Source: Paragordius varius
Lineage: Eukaryota > Nematomorpha
Assembly (NCBI GenBank): GCA_964247055.1
Contig: OZ176051.1
Span: forward strand, 7,316,001-7,380,000
Direction of reading: 5' to 3'
DNA: 64,000 nt
Position 1 is the stretch's first letter. The number at the start of each line of letters is the position of its first letter. Below are positions 47,400 through 60,800 of the stretch, in pieces. Position numbers and translations under genes: made by a program. The notes under the pieces are model-generated. The model was not told the DNA's origin and did no database searches. It saw only the letters and a list, made by a program, of their open reading frames with translations.

Positions 47400-50300
47400 T
47401 CATATGTTATGCTTCAAACACTCGGCAAACGATTTTTTCAAAAAAATGTTCCCAGTTGGTAAATGAATATCAGAAAAGAATTCAGAGTCGTTTCTGTGTG
47501 TGTCGGGGCAGATTATATCTACCAAAAGTTCTTTCGTCAACATCAATCTTGAGACAAAACTTGAATTGTAATTCAAATAGATTGTTAATGTAGAGCCATC
47601 TTGCATCAACCATACCTTATTCAAAAAATGATAAAATCACAATTTATATTAACCAGCAAGGATTGGAACCGGAAGTGCGGTTCCAAAAAAAATATTTTAA
47701 TTCTTTTAGTAAAATCCTTATTTTTATATTTTTTTGGATAAAGTGAAAATCAGATTAATACATTAGGCAGTTTTTACCTTGTATTTCATAAAGGTTAATT
47801 TTGAACTTAAATATTGAGAACTTGTTTTTTAGTGGACAGATTTAGCATAAAAAATATTTTTAACTTACTTTTAGTCGGATAGAACCAACCTTAAAAATGA
47901 AATATTTATTTTAAACAACGAAATTGGTTTTTCCTGTTAATGTAGTATTGTATAGGCAAAATACTTAAGGTCCAATTAATTTTATTTGCAAATATTCATC
48001 AATCAAGAGCACGGTTTTTTTGGCATATGGGATTTTACCATATTTTTTCAATGAATATTGTTTTTTTCTTTTTTGCGGTTATTTTATCCCCCAGAGCGAT
48101 ATCACTTTTGAATATCTTATAAAGTATTTAAAATATTAGGCTAAATTTAAAAATGTGCTTTCTCTAGCATTTTAGGCGCATGCTTCAAGAATTTTAAAAC
48201 TAAAATTGTTAAAAATCCTATCTCAAACTTTTTCGCCACCATTTTTTTCTTATTAAATTGCAAAAGGCTAATAAATATGGTAATGCAATTATCTTTAGAA
48301 AGCCAGGTTACATTAACCAGAAAACCCTTAATTTATTGATTCTAAAATCAGCTGTTTATTTTAATCGTGTTTTGAAGCTGTGCCAATTTTAGACTCTAAA
48401 AATTAAAAATTATAAAAATCATAATCTATTTTGTCAAAAACAATGAAAAAATATGATTATATTTGCTTTAAAATTCGGTTTTCCCATATCTTTGTTGATT
48501 TTCTGAATAAAAATTTACTTTTTACCGTCTTTTTTGGATTTTTATCGTTAATAACGGCTAAAGAAATTTATGTTAATAAATATATAACTAAGCTTTAAAA
48601 TTACATTTTAGCAGTAATTTTTTGTATTTATTGATTTAAAATCAGCTGTCTGTCTTAATCGGGTAGTTATCATCTGGTACTCCTAAAGTTAAAAACCTGT
48701 AATTTTTTATAAGAAATACAATTTTTAATTATTAAATTTCATAAAAAACTTTCAAGAGTATTATTTGATCTTTGGAGCACAAAATAACACCGAAATGTAA
48801 TCAATAAAAATTTAAAAAACAAAGAAGTATTACAGTATGTAATGGTTGCTTATTTCACACTATAGTTGGGCAATTCGCAACACAGTCGTGTATGGAAAAA
48901 TCAACAGAATGTCGAATAAACATTTTTTTCCTTTCTTTTTTCGGTACACTACTGTGTTGCAAATTGCCTAACTATACCATTGAAACGCATACTGTGTAAA
49001 TAATTAATTTGGCTCATTAAACAAAAATATAATATTTGTAAAATGAAACTTATTACCGATAATGCATTGTATAAATTTTTGACTAAATATCCAGTAATAA
49101 TATTCAATGTCCATATTTGACAGGGACGGTTTTGTGTAATAGTAATTGAAACCTATTACAAATGATTTAATTATGTATGATGTTGATAGAAGCCAATAAT
49201 TGATATCAATATAATAGACTATATAACTCCCACTTAATGATTAGTGGAGTATAAAATTGGCGATAAGGTCATTCTCGATTATGAAATTGGTTTTGTATAC
49301 TGAATTTATAGTGAACCAAACCTATTTTGTCATTACCATAGAAAACCTTTTTGAGTGAGCACGTCTTATAAAACGGCACATTTTTAATCTAAAAATAGCA
49401 CAAACAATGTTACGCTTGATCTGACAAAAATTGGAGTTTGTGCACCTCTTATATTTATGATAGCAAAATAATTCTAATGATTACAACCCTAAATTACACT
49501 TTATATCATTTTATGAATAAAAGATAAAAATATTGCACTTTATTGGATGCGGCGCTGCCCTACTATGCGTTTTCAAGATTCTCATCAACACAATAATTTA
49601 TTCACAATTTCCTACGAATGATAGTAATTGTGAATGAATGACCAATTGATGTCATTGAAAATTTGGCAAAAGTTGGTCAACATTTTGCGAGAATTATTGG
49701 GCACGGATGCGATACAATAAATTTACAATTTAGAAAACTATTATAATTTGAGGTGGTTTTCATAGAAAAATTTTAAGTTAGTGGCTTGAATTTTTGTTAT
49801 ATATACCATACCATTTGCACTAGGATGTTTTTTTAACACTCTTGAAGTAGTTTGTAAACATTTAAGTGTCTTTAAACATTAGTTGATACTCTAACATTTT
49901 AATTTGTTTTTTTATTAATTGAACCATGTTCATTCCAAACTATCATTTCCATAATCTTTATTTCACCAAAATTTTCATTTTTCAGTCAAGAAATGACCTT
50001 TATTTATTTTGTAAATCAATAAATAAGGTTTTAATGCTTAATCAAATAAATTTATGTGTTAATTAACTTTTTCATTAAAATCATAAAGTCTTAAAAATTA
50101 ATGAATTGAAAAATTGGAAACAAAAAAAAATTTTAGATGAAAAAAATTTTTTAAATGTAATAAAAACTAATAAATAATTTTAATATTATGGCTATATGCA
50201 GACTTAAAAAGCCTAAAGACGAACTTTAAATATTTAAGTCAACAGACGTATTTAAGGACTGACTTGAAGGTCAAAGGGAAACTAGAGCACATTCTTGAAG

Positions 50301-51774
50301 TAAAAATGTATATTAAAAAAACGGGATCAAATAAATCAAAGCTCAATGAAAATTGGTCAAATTCTTTTCAATGCTTAATGAAATCAAAAATTCATTTTAT
50401 TCTCTAATTTAATTTTTTTTCATTGTTAACCAAACCCTTATTTGCGAATATCGATTACTTATGTTTGATCAAAAAAGTAGTATTGGTTACAAAATTTAAA
50501 CAAAAATAAACAACATACTGGTTTACGAGTGTATATGTTAAAATCGGTCCATACACCTACAGCATCTTTTATCGATTCAAGATCAAAAAGGGTTACATAT
50601 ACATTTTTTTCCCGGTAAACTTTTTTCATGGAAGATTTATAGCTAATATAATAATAACGGGTGCTGGCCGATTCCTGCACCTTCAATGGAATTCGTCTAA
50701 ATAGAATAAGTTAATATAGTTGTTATAACGATCGAGATACTTTGCATACATAGTATTAAATAAATATCAAAGTTTGGTTTCTTCATAACATCACAAAAAA
50801 ATATTTAAATATATATGATAGAAAAATTTATCAGGATTTTCATAATGCTATTGGTTTTGGCCCTTACGAGTATTTGAGAAAGTCATTTACACTTTTGAGG
50901 GAAGTATATCATAAAATGGCAAAATTGCGCACATTTTTTTAAATAAATTTCAAATAATATCACTAAAAGATATCATAAACCACATATAAAAAGACAATAT
51001 TATTAGATGTGGCCTTTCCCTTTTTGGTTCTCTTATTGACATAAGTATGCCTTTGAAATATATGCTAATTGCAACCAATATTATATTTTAAAAAAATACA
51101 CTTTTTTCAAATATTTAATTTTGGCAAAATCTATAAATCATACTCTATTTTGAGGCGGAAGCGGTATATTCACTCCAGGTTATTATAACGTACAATTCCA
51201 TAATGCTGAACACTTTCTATCACCTTAGAATTGTGAATATAATATTGTTTCGTCTTCAAACTTATTTTAAATATAATTGGTTTTTTCAAATTAATCATAA
51301 TTGAACGAACCTTTAAATTATAGCTCTGAAGCGACAGAAACGTTCAGCATCAGTGAAGTATATAATTATAATTCAAAGCGTATTTATACAGTTTTCATCA
51401 TTTTGAAATAAACTAATTTTGGTAAAAATTAATTTGAAAAAAATAATCCCTTTTTAAAAATATATATATAAAATTTTGCATATATTTAAAATTTTTATCA
51501 TGCAATCTCGGCATTTTTGCGTTGAGAAAATTATTTTAGAAGAGCCAAAATGGGATTTTCGGTTAAGATAATTGTTTTGCTTTTTTTATAGAGTTAAATA
51601 TATTTTAATGTAATGAAGCATTTATCTTTACCGAAATTATTTAAAAAAATGTGCGCAAATTATGCTATTTTTTTATATCGAGCACTTACTACAACAGTGT
51701 AAAAATCTTTCTTACCATTCGTAAGTGCTAAAACAAAATGCACCATGATAAATAATCCTGATATTTTTTTATCA

Positions 51775-51809
<35 letters not shown>

Positions 51810-54800
51810 CTCATGAAATTTTATTAAACCCGATTTTGGACGCAGTGTTAATTTAACACTTAGATCAAATTGGGATAGTTATTTAAGTTGATTTATAAAA
51901 AAACTACTGAAAGAAACGGTTTCAATTTAAATTTATGCTTCTATCATAATAATTATAAATCCAAAATATCTAAATAAAATTTTGTTTTGAGAAAAAAAGT
52001 TTCATATCAAACTAGTTGGACCCCATTTTTATTTTACATTTTTGCAAAATATTGAGTTTATTTGATTCTAACGTTAAAATAAAAACTTATTTTTATTAAA
52101 ATTACATCAAATATTGATAGTGTATTGTTTTTATATTAATGCACACTTGTCATGTTAACTAAATTTTTGAAATTTATCCATAAAATAATAAAATTAAGTT
52201 TTTTTTTATATTTTGGTGCCTCAGTGTTATACTAACGCAAATTTTGCAATGGTTTCAGTATGTTGTATATTTTTTTTTATATAAAATTTTAAACAGGATG
52301 GGGTCCTAGACCCCAATTTGAATCAGAGGACTGAAATGATTGTGTTGTATCCAAGTGTTAATTTTATGTTTTTCTTATTTAACCATTGATACTTTTGTCA
52401 ATTGTTATTTACAGTTTTTCAGTTTTAATGAGTTAATTCATGTGCATAGTATGTCCAATAATTTAATTTTTGTCTGATTTTACATATATTTTCAAAAAGC
52501 GAGCCTCTGTAAAAAATGTTAATTGGGATGTCTAGACTCTAGAATATATTTTTTTCGTGTCAAATGGTATAATATATAACAATCATTATTAAGTGTGATA
52601 AGTTTCTCTTGAAAATATCATGTTTTAAATAGGGTATACAACTTTAACCAAAAAGTTACTCATAAGACCAAAATTAAAGTGTAGGCTATACCAAAGCAAT
52701 AAAATTACTTTAGAAATTTTGTTCCAGATTCTGTTTCCAATATGAAATTGTAAATGGACGTATGTACTAGGTGACAAGTGTCGCTTTTATGGATATAAAG
52801 AGCTAATATTTATTAACACTAATACTTTTATTGAATAGCATTGTGTGATCAGTCTTATTATCTAAGAGAAATATTTTATATAATTATACTTGATTTACAA
52901 TCTTCAATTACTAAATTAAATTTTGGTCCAGTCGCATTAAATACTGTGGGAAAAGCATAGGGATTAGTTATCGCAATATACAGTAATGATAAGTTTCTGA
53001 ACAAAGAGGATTTTCGCAGAATAATGTAATCTTCGTAAAAATCATAAATGGTTAAAAGACCGTGGTGTTTTTGGTATAAACGTGTCTAAAAATATAAAAA
53101 AATAGAACTGATTAAATTATCAGGTATTTTATGTTAAATTTATATTTGGTGTTTTTATTTATTCATAATTTTTTAAAGAATTATTTTCTTTGTTTGTTAT
53201 CAAGGGTGTAATATTGTTAAACATGCAACGGCCTAGTCAATATGGATACCGCCGACATTATGGCGGATTTTTTTATTTTTTAATATTCCACTAAAAATAT
53301 TAAAAACCACTCATTTCCATAAATTTGTCAATCTGGAAATTGTCAAAATCAGTCGTATATTGGTAATTTGGGTAAAAAGGATGATAAACTGTGGCGTATT
53401 AAACTCGTTATACAAAAACAAAAATAAGAATTTAAAAAAGCACCATTTAGGCAGTCAATAAAGGTTTCTGAACTTTAGCTGAATCGTTAAAAATGATGTA
53501 TACATTTATATTGATATAGAAAAATAATATAAAATGTTTGGATGTTTTGACCGATCAAAAATTTTGACTACCTTTACAATATTTAAACAAAATCAAAAAT
53601 TAGCAAAGATTAAATATTATGGATAATTAAAAATTGATTTAAAAATTATTACCATTTTGTTATATTTACAACTAGCGTAAATTTCGTGCTGCAGCGCAGC
53701 CCGAGGATGTCTTTTGGACTTCTGGGGGGGCTTTTTGAAAAAAGGGATAATAAAATGATCCACGTATGTGGATTATTTCGAAACAATATTTAATAGCTTT
53801 GATCCCATAGGATTTTCAAAACGGTGCATTCATATGGATATATTGTTTATTGGTGTAAAGGCCCCAAGTTGACGGCTAATTACCTTTTTATGAGTAATAT
53901 TTAAAGCCTTTATTGAACTCGTATGGCTTCTTAATTTTAAAAGTTAGCTTCAAAGGGATGCCATTTTTGTATGGCGTCTCAGTCTTAATGGTAGACCCCT
54001 ACCGATAGACCTATATGGAAAAAGCGGTTTAAATTTTTTGCCTTTATAGGGAAAATATTTGGAATCATTCATGAGACCATCGTCTCATGGGTTATTCGAA
54101 AAAATTCCTCAACACTAAATAATCGTTATATGATGGCGTATTTCTAGGGCATAAAGGCCCCAAATTAAAGGCTAATAAAAAAGGCCTGACCTTAATTTTT
54201 ACCTAGTTACGGGTAATATTTTGAACTTTAAATGAGCTCATATGGCATAAATTTTAAATTAGTTCCAAAATAACGCAATTTCTATATAGTGGCACAGTTT
54301 TTGGCGGGTAGCTTCTTACCCAGAGGCAGGTAGAAAAAAGCGTCTGGCAAAATTTTTGTCTTTATATGGAGAATACCTGGAATTATAATGTCCATATGTT
54401 CCTATAACTTGGAAATATTGCTTCAAAACCAAAAAATTGTTATTTGGCAGCGATTTTTGAGGGCGTAAAATCTTTCTTAGCGACTCATTGAAATAACCCC
54501 CTATACTTAAATTTTTGTTTTTTAAGTGGTAATAAATATTTCAGGCCCTTATTGAACTCACATAGTCTCATAAGTTTTCTGAAATTTGGCTCCAAAGTCA
54601 TGCTGTACCGATATAGTCACGCATTTTTACGCGGTTACCCTACCTAGAGCCTATTTAACCGCTAATTTAAAACCGCCGTCTTGAATTTTTGCCTTTTTAC
54701 GGGTAATAATTCAGGGTCTTATAAAACTTATATGATCTCTGAAAATTAACTCCTAAACAACGCAATTTTGATATGGTGGCGCAGTTGTAGGCCGGTAGCC

Positions 54801-57800
54801 CCTACCCAGAGGCTGATACAAAAAAAGCGCTTGATTAAAATTTTGCCTTTTTATGGAGAATACCTGGAATCATGATTGATTCCATATACTCTCATTAGTT
54901 TTCGGAAAAACTGCCTCAAAATTAAAAAATTATTCTATGGTGGCGCATTTTTCACGGCGTAAAGGGCCTAATTAACGGCTAATTAAAAAATTCGCTCGAC
55001 TTAATTAACTTTTTACGGGTAATACTTTAAGCAGCTATTGAACTCATATGGCCTGATATTTCTGAAATTTAGCCCCAAAAGCACGCTATTTCGATATGAC
55101 GGGTCAGTTTTTCGCGGGTAGCTCCTTACCCGGCAGCTATCATCAAAACGCTTGACTAAAATTTTTGCCTTTTACCTGGATTCCTTATTAAATTTTTACA
55201 TACCTTGGGCGAAAAATAGATTCAAAAAATTATTTTTGTGGACTTAATTTTTTTGAAAAAAAATGGCATTTTACGGACCGGTTTTCCGGAAACAGATCAC
55301 AAAGCCAGCATTTCCATTTTTATAAATATATAGATTAAAAATGTACGTTAATAATGTATAATATACATTTTATAACATTTTTATTAATCTATTGTTATTC
55401 TGATTTTTTTGACAGTTTTAACAGAAATGTCTTTAATGTATAAGTTTTATCATTATTTTTTTGTTCCATAACTTTCGCTTTTTGTCCGATTTTGATTTTG
55501 TACTAATATTTGAATAAATGTTGTCAACAAATGATATTTTATTTATTCTGACTCATGTACAATTAATATTTCCGTTTATATTTAACACCCTCTAGAGATC
55601 CCAGACTATGTTAATATTTTTAAAATCCTTTTAAAGAAACGGTTCCAATTTAAATACATTTGTGCATCCATCCTAAGAAAAATTATATAAATTGGCCAAA
55701 ATATCGAATTAAAATTTAGTTTTAAAAAAAGATCCATATCAAACTACTTCAACGCCATTTTTCCTTTACATTTTTGCAAAATATGAAGCTAATTTAAATC
55801 ACAAACATGATATATCCAGAAAAAATGATTTATTTTGCATTTTTTATTTAACTAATGTACACATGTCATGTTAAATAAATATTACCTTGAAGTTCATCCA
55901 AAAAATAAGTGCAAGTTTTTTTAACTTTTTTTATATTTCGGTGCACCAATTTTATATAAGTACAAACTTTTGCATAGGGTCCCTCAAGGCCCCAATTTAA
56001 ATCGGAGTGCTGAAATGAATGTATTGAATCCAAGTGTTAAAAAAATATTTGTATTTACTTTATATGGCGTTCCTTTGATATGAATTGCACTTCCCAAACT
56101 AACGTATGATAGTAATTCGTTGGGAATTAATACAGTGCTATACATAAATCTAAAGGAATTGTTTCTGCACACGATAGTATCAATCCTTGGATCCATATCA
56201 ATATAAAACTAGATTAATATTTGAACAATTCTTACATATATGTAATAATTAAATCGAAAAGCTAAATTACACTTAGGCGTTAAAATAAGGGATTATGAGG
56301 TAAAAGAATGCAATATTATTAAACTATCATATTTTTATTATGTAATTGTGTAAAGATAACGAACTCAATATATGGGGTAATTTGCAACCCTGAAGCAATA
56401 ACAACACGATGAACTAAATAGAAAACAGCTATCAACTAGGTTTTTTAAGAGAGGCTTTATACTCTAAAGCCGAAATTAAATTTTTATTGATTTCAAAATA
56501 TATTTCGAAAAACTTTCGGAATTTGAACAAAACGGTAAAAGTTTTTTGTTTGTAAAAATATTTATAAAGCATATATAAAGCAATTTTAAAATATATGCTG
56601 CAACTACTTTGTATAAAAATTACCAAAATATGCTTTCTTTGAAACAATTAAATTAATATATAAATTGCCATAGACAGTCCATACAAAATTATAATTTGAT
56701 AAAATATTTTTTTTCTGCTAAAATGCATCAAGATTCTCATGAGGTTTTGAGCCTTACGCGTCATTTAAAAATAATAAAAATAACATTTTTGTGGTGGCTC
56801 CATATCGAAAAGTCTCCTCATATCATGCTAAAGATGTTTTTAAAGCTAAACACTTAAATTCCAAATTATCATCGCATATTTAAAAGCGATATAATAAATT
56901 TATTTTTGTTTTTATACATGGGCCAAAGTCTATGATTTGTGTTACCTTTAAAATGGGTTAGTTATGAATGTAAAATTCGAGATTTCGCCATAAAAAATTT
57001 TAATATATGCCAGACTATCATCTAAAAAATATTATTGAAAAATGCTTAGTTTGTTCAAAAAATTTAATTTTTAATAAAATTTCATTGATGCACACATGCC
57101 ATTTGGCAGCAAGATGAAAATGGTAAAAAACGGTTTATAGATTATAAAAACACATCATATAATTGAGGATGCTGAACATATTCCTATCACCTCAGAAATT
57201 TATAAATTCGCTTTTAGATTTGGATACTCGTAAAAAAATACAACTTGTAATAAACATAAATTTGAAAAATAAAAATTTTTTTAATCACAATGATTAGGGC
57301 ATCAATATATTTGACAATATCGAATTTTGGAAAGTGTTTTTATCCGTTTCCATCATGCCAAAAACAGCATGGAGAAGCTTCAACAAAAATTTATGAAAAT
57401 TAAATTTTTGAAAGTAGGCATTTTTTATATTTTTTTGATGCCATAATAAAAATCGTAAAATATTGGAAGTTTGTCTTTTTTTAAAAAAGTTTCAATCATT
57501 TTGACTAATTTAAATTAAATTTGTTTGAAATTATCAAATAGATTGCATTAACTAAAAGTGTGTTAAATCCGAATTTCACAGGACATTTTTGAAATTGAGG
57601 TTTTAAAATATATTGCTTTTTAAATATAGTATATCAGATATAATAAATTTTTGAATGAAGCATTTAGCTTTTGCCAATAAATATTATTTATCATAATGTG
57701 CGCAAATTTGGAGATAATTACCACCAAAGCGTTAATAACTTTTTTAATTACTACCAATCCCAAAACCCAGAGAAACCTGATAGATTTATAATGATTCTCA

Positions 57801-60800
57801 TAGGGGCAACGGGGGGGGGTTGCCAGCGGCGTACCGAAGGGGGGTGCATCATGCCCCGGGATTTTTCAGCAATTTACTTAATAATTCTTAGAATAATAAA
57901 ATTATATAAACGAGATCAAAAGCAAACATTAGGCAAAAAACAACTTCCAGGTAGGTATTCCCTTCAACATGTGCCAACTTTTTTTCGCTTAAAAAACGTT
58001 TTTCTTTATCACGCACATATTGTTAGTTCTTTTATTGCCTTTAATTAAATTAATTTATTTTCTTTCTCTGTTCAAAACCTTATCTCTTATTCTTATAATT
58101 TATAATTGCATTTTTATTTTAATTATATTTAATTTCAAAACCCAATTTTATTTATTTAAATCCCCAAGATTACTTATCTAACAAGGTAGGTTTTTATTAT
58201 TAATATAGCCTTGTATTTTTTATAATTACTTTCATTTTCAGATAATGCCTAAAATCATTGGTTACGCAAATAAGACACGAAAAATCCAGGAAGAGAATAA
58301 AACAAATAAAATGCGAATGAGTATGAAATCTTATTTAAAATATCTGACCATAACATTGAATAAAGTGTATGCGACACAAACATAACGGTACCCCTTAATA
58401 ATAATAAATTACACCTGAAACCCTAGTTATTGATCCAAAAAATAGAGATAAGAAAACCACAAATATGCCATTAGTAATGCCAAGCGCTATACATATATAG
58501 TTTAATGATGTCGTCTTTTACTAATAATAATGTTCCCGTAATATCTAATCAACTTCGCACAGAAATGATTATTCGCGGATCTCAAAGATTTTATATGCAA
58601 TTTCTTTAAAACAAATAATTGCCGTTCAATGCACCAATCTTGGTTTTTTCGACGTGTCGGTGAAAAAGAAGGATTTAAGTTGGAAGGATTTGGCTTTTAT
58701 ATTCACAAAAGAGCAGATGTGCGTATTGTTTTTTTGCCTACTTTTTGGTCTATCTAATTCTTACCATCATCTTTCATACTACGCATGGTTTTAATAAATG
58801 GAGGAAAAAAAATAAATTAATCCATCATGAAAATAGTCTCAATCATTGAAAAGCATTTACTACTTGGAAAGACGCAGAAAGAAGATTGATAAAATTGGCC
58901 TTCAAAAAAAGAAGGGGGGAGGGCGGCGCCATAAGAGTTTTATGCCCCGGCCGCAAATACTCGGTACGCCACTGGGGGGTGCGAAATTCGGAACGATTTA
59001 GAAATCATGTTTATAAACTAAATTTATTATAATTCAAAAATTGGTTTATTTAATATTAACTAATCCAAATCTGGATTCTATTAAATAATGTAATAAAAAT
59101 AAAATAGCGTTAGCAGATACAAGGATCTCATTTTTATATTTTTATGTAACAATATAATAATTTTTCAATTTTTATCTTAGTTTTTTTGGATGGGCGGTGA
59201 GCCAAGAATTATTTTTGAAATTTGTTGGGGCGTGAAATAAAGGGGCTACTGATTTATAACCATATTATCATTTTACCACATAGTCGCAATTTTTATTGGT
59301 TTATTTTAAACAACACAATATTCTTTATATCAAATCAATATTTTTAGGGGCCCTCTTAAAAACCAGAAATAGTTTTCAAATAGATAATCCTTAACAAACA
59401 GAGTAACAAAAAAGGGCGGCGGACTCGTTACACTACGTGTGTTTAGCATACAAGTTGATAATACCCGAAATTGATCACAATTTATCATCATTATCTTAAC
59501 CTAAAGCATCGAGTTTTATATGCTTTCGAGTCCTTCAAAAGTTTTTCCCTTTAAAAAAAGATAAAAAAATATTATGTTGTTTTAAACATTGATAAATATA
59601 TATTATATATAATAATTTAATTGGACAAAGAATACAGTTTAATTATTTTACCAAAAATAAATTTCTATCTTCAATATCAATGAATCTATTCAATGAAATT
59701 GTTATCGTTAGGATACCGTCAAATAATTTTTTGTATCAAGCGTTAAAGCAGTGGTTCCCAAAAGGGGGGCAACGTAAAATCTATGGGGGCGCGGAATCGA
59801 AGAAAAATCTTAAATTTATGTTAATGATATTGTTTAATATTAAGTTTAATTAGTTTAATAAAGTTAAAGTATTGGGAAGAATCATTTGTAAGATTGTTGA
59901 ATATATTATAAAAAAAATTTCTTTATTTTTGTTTATTTTGAAGAGGGAGGTAAACGAAAGAATATTTTTTCAATTTGGTGGGGCCTGATCAAACAAAGGT
60001 TAGGAACCTATGGTTTAGAGGACGATTATTATTTTGCGCACTAATTTGCAAAATTTTTGATACTTATTAACATGGGCTGATGATTACTGGCTGCACAAAC
60101 AGAAATCGTGATTAAAAAATTTGCCCACATTATTAAAATATTACGAAATCTATTTTTAAATTTACTACTCAATAAGGTATCTAATAAATATATTATTACA
60201 TCAGCACGAAAGAATCTTTTTATTCTTAACATGGTATCATAAACATCGTAGTTAACTTGATAGGTTTGAAAAGATTTTGATTCCAAATATAAATGCGCAA
60301 TTGATTGCTCAAATTCATATACAATCATCCCTTCTTTCAAAACAGATCCATCATCATTGGTTGTGCTAAAATTTAACATATATTAAGGTATATTATGCTT
60401 AATTTGTGGTGCCAGTAAATACGCTAATATATAAATTTATTGATGTCCCATTATATGTTTTATAAATTTCGTATAACCATACAATTATAACAGACTTTTT
60501 CATATAAAATAGACAAAATAATATATTCATTTAACTTAAATGATTAAAAAATATTTCTAGACTTGAATCACCAGTCAGAACCAGTCTTAAAAGATACACA
60601 AAAGAGATTACAAGTTGATTAAGAGTTAATAAAAAGCTGCGACTTTAAGACATTATAAATAAATAAGTTTTAGATAAATGTTCATCATTGTTATTCAAGG
60701 GTAATAATACTTAGTAGGGGTTAACACCGATCGGGAAGGAATATTTGAATAAGATTTCTGCCTCTAATGTTTAGAAAGTAATAAAACTTCGAAGTTTGAT

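Noticed and set aside
55984-56196. 70-residue minus-strand frame taken as a free-standing gene
   Set aside because: Its useful part is exon 3 of gene A (56208-56059). The remainder runs into a TTAA MITE and is not coding.
57671-58048. 125-residue open frame crossing the left end of the hAT element
   Set aside because: It spans the element boundary and a G-rich terminal repeat and resembles no protein; the true transposase remnant lies further right.
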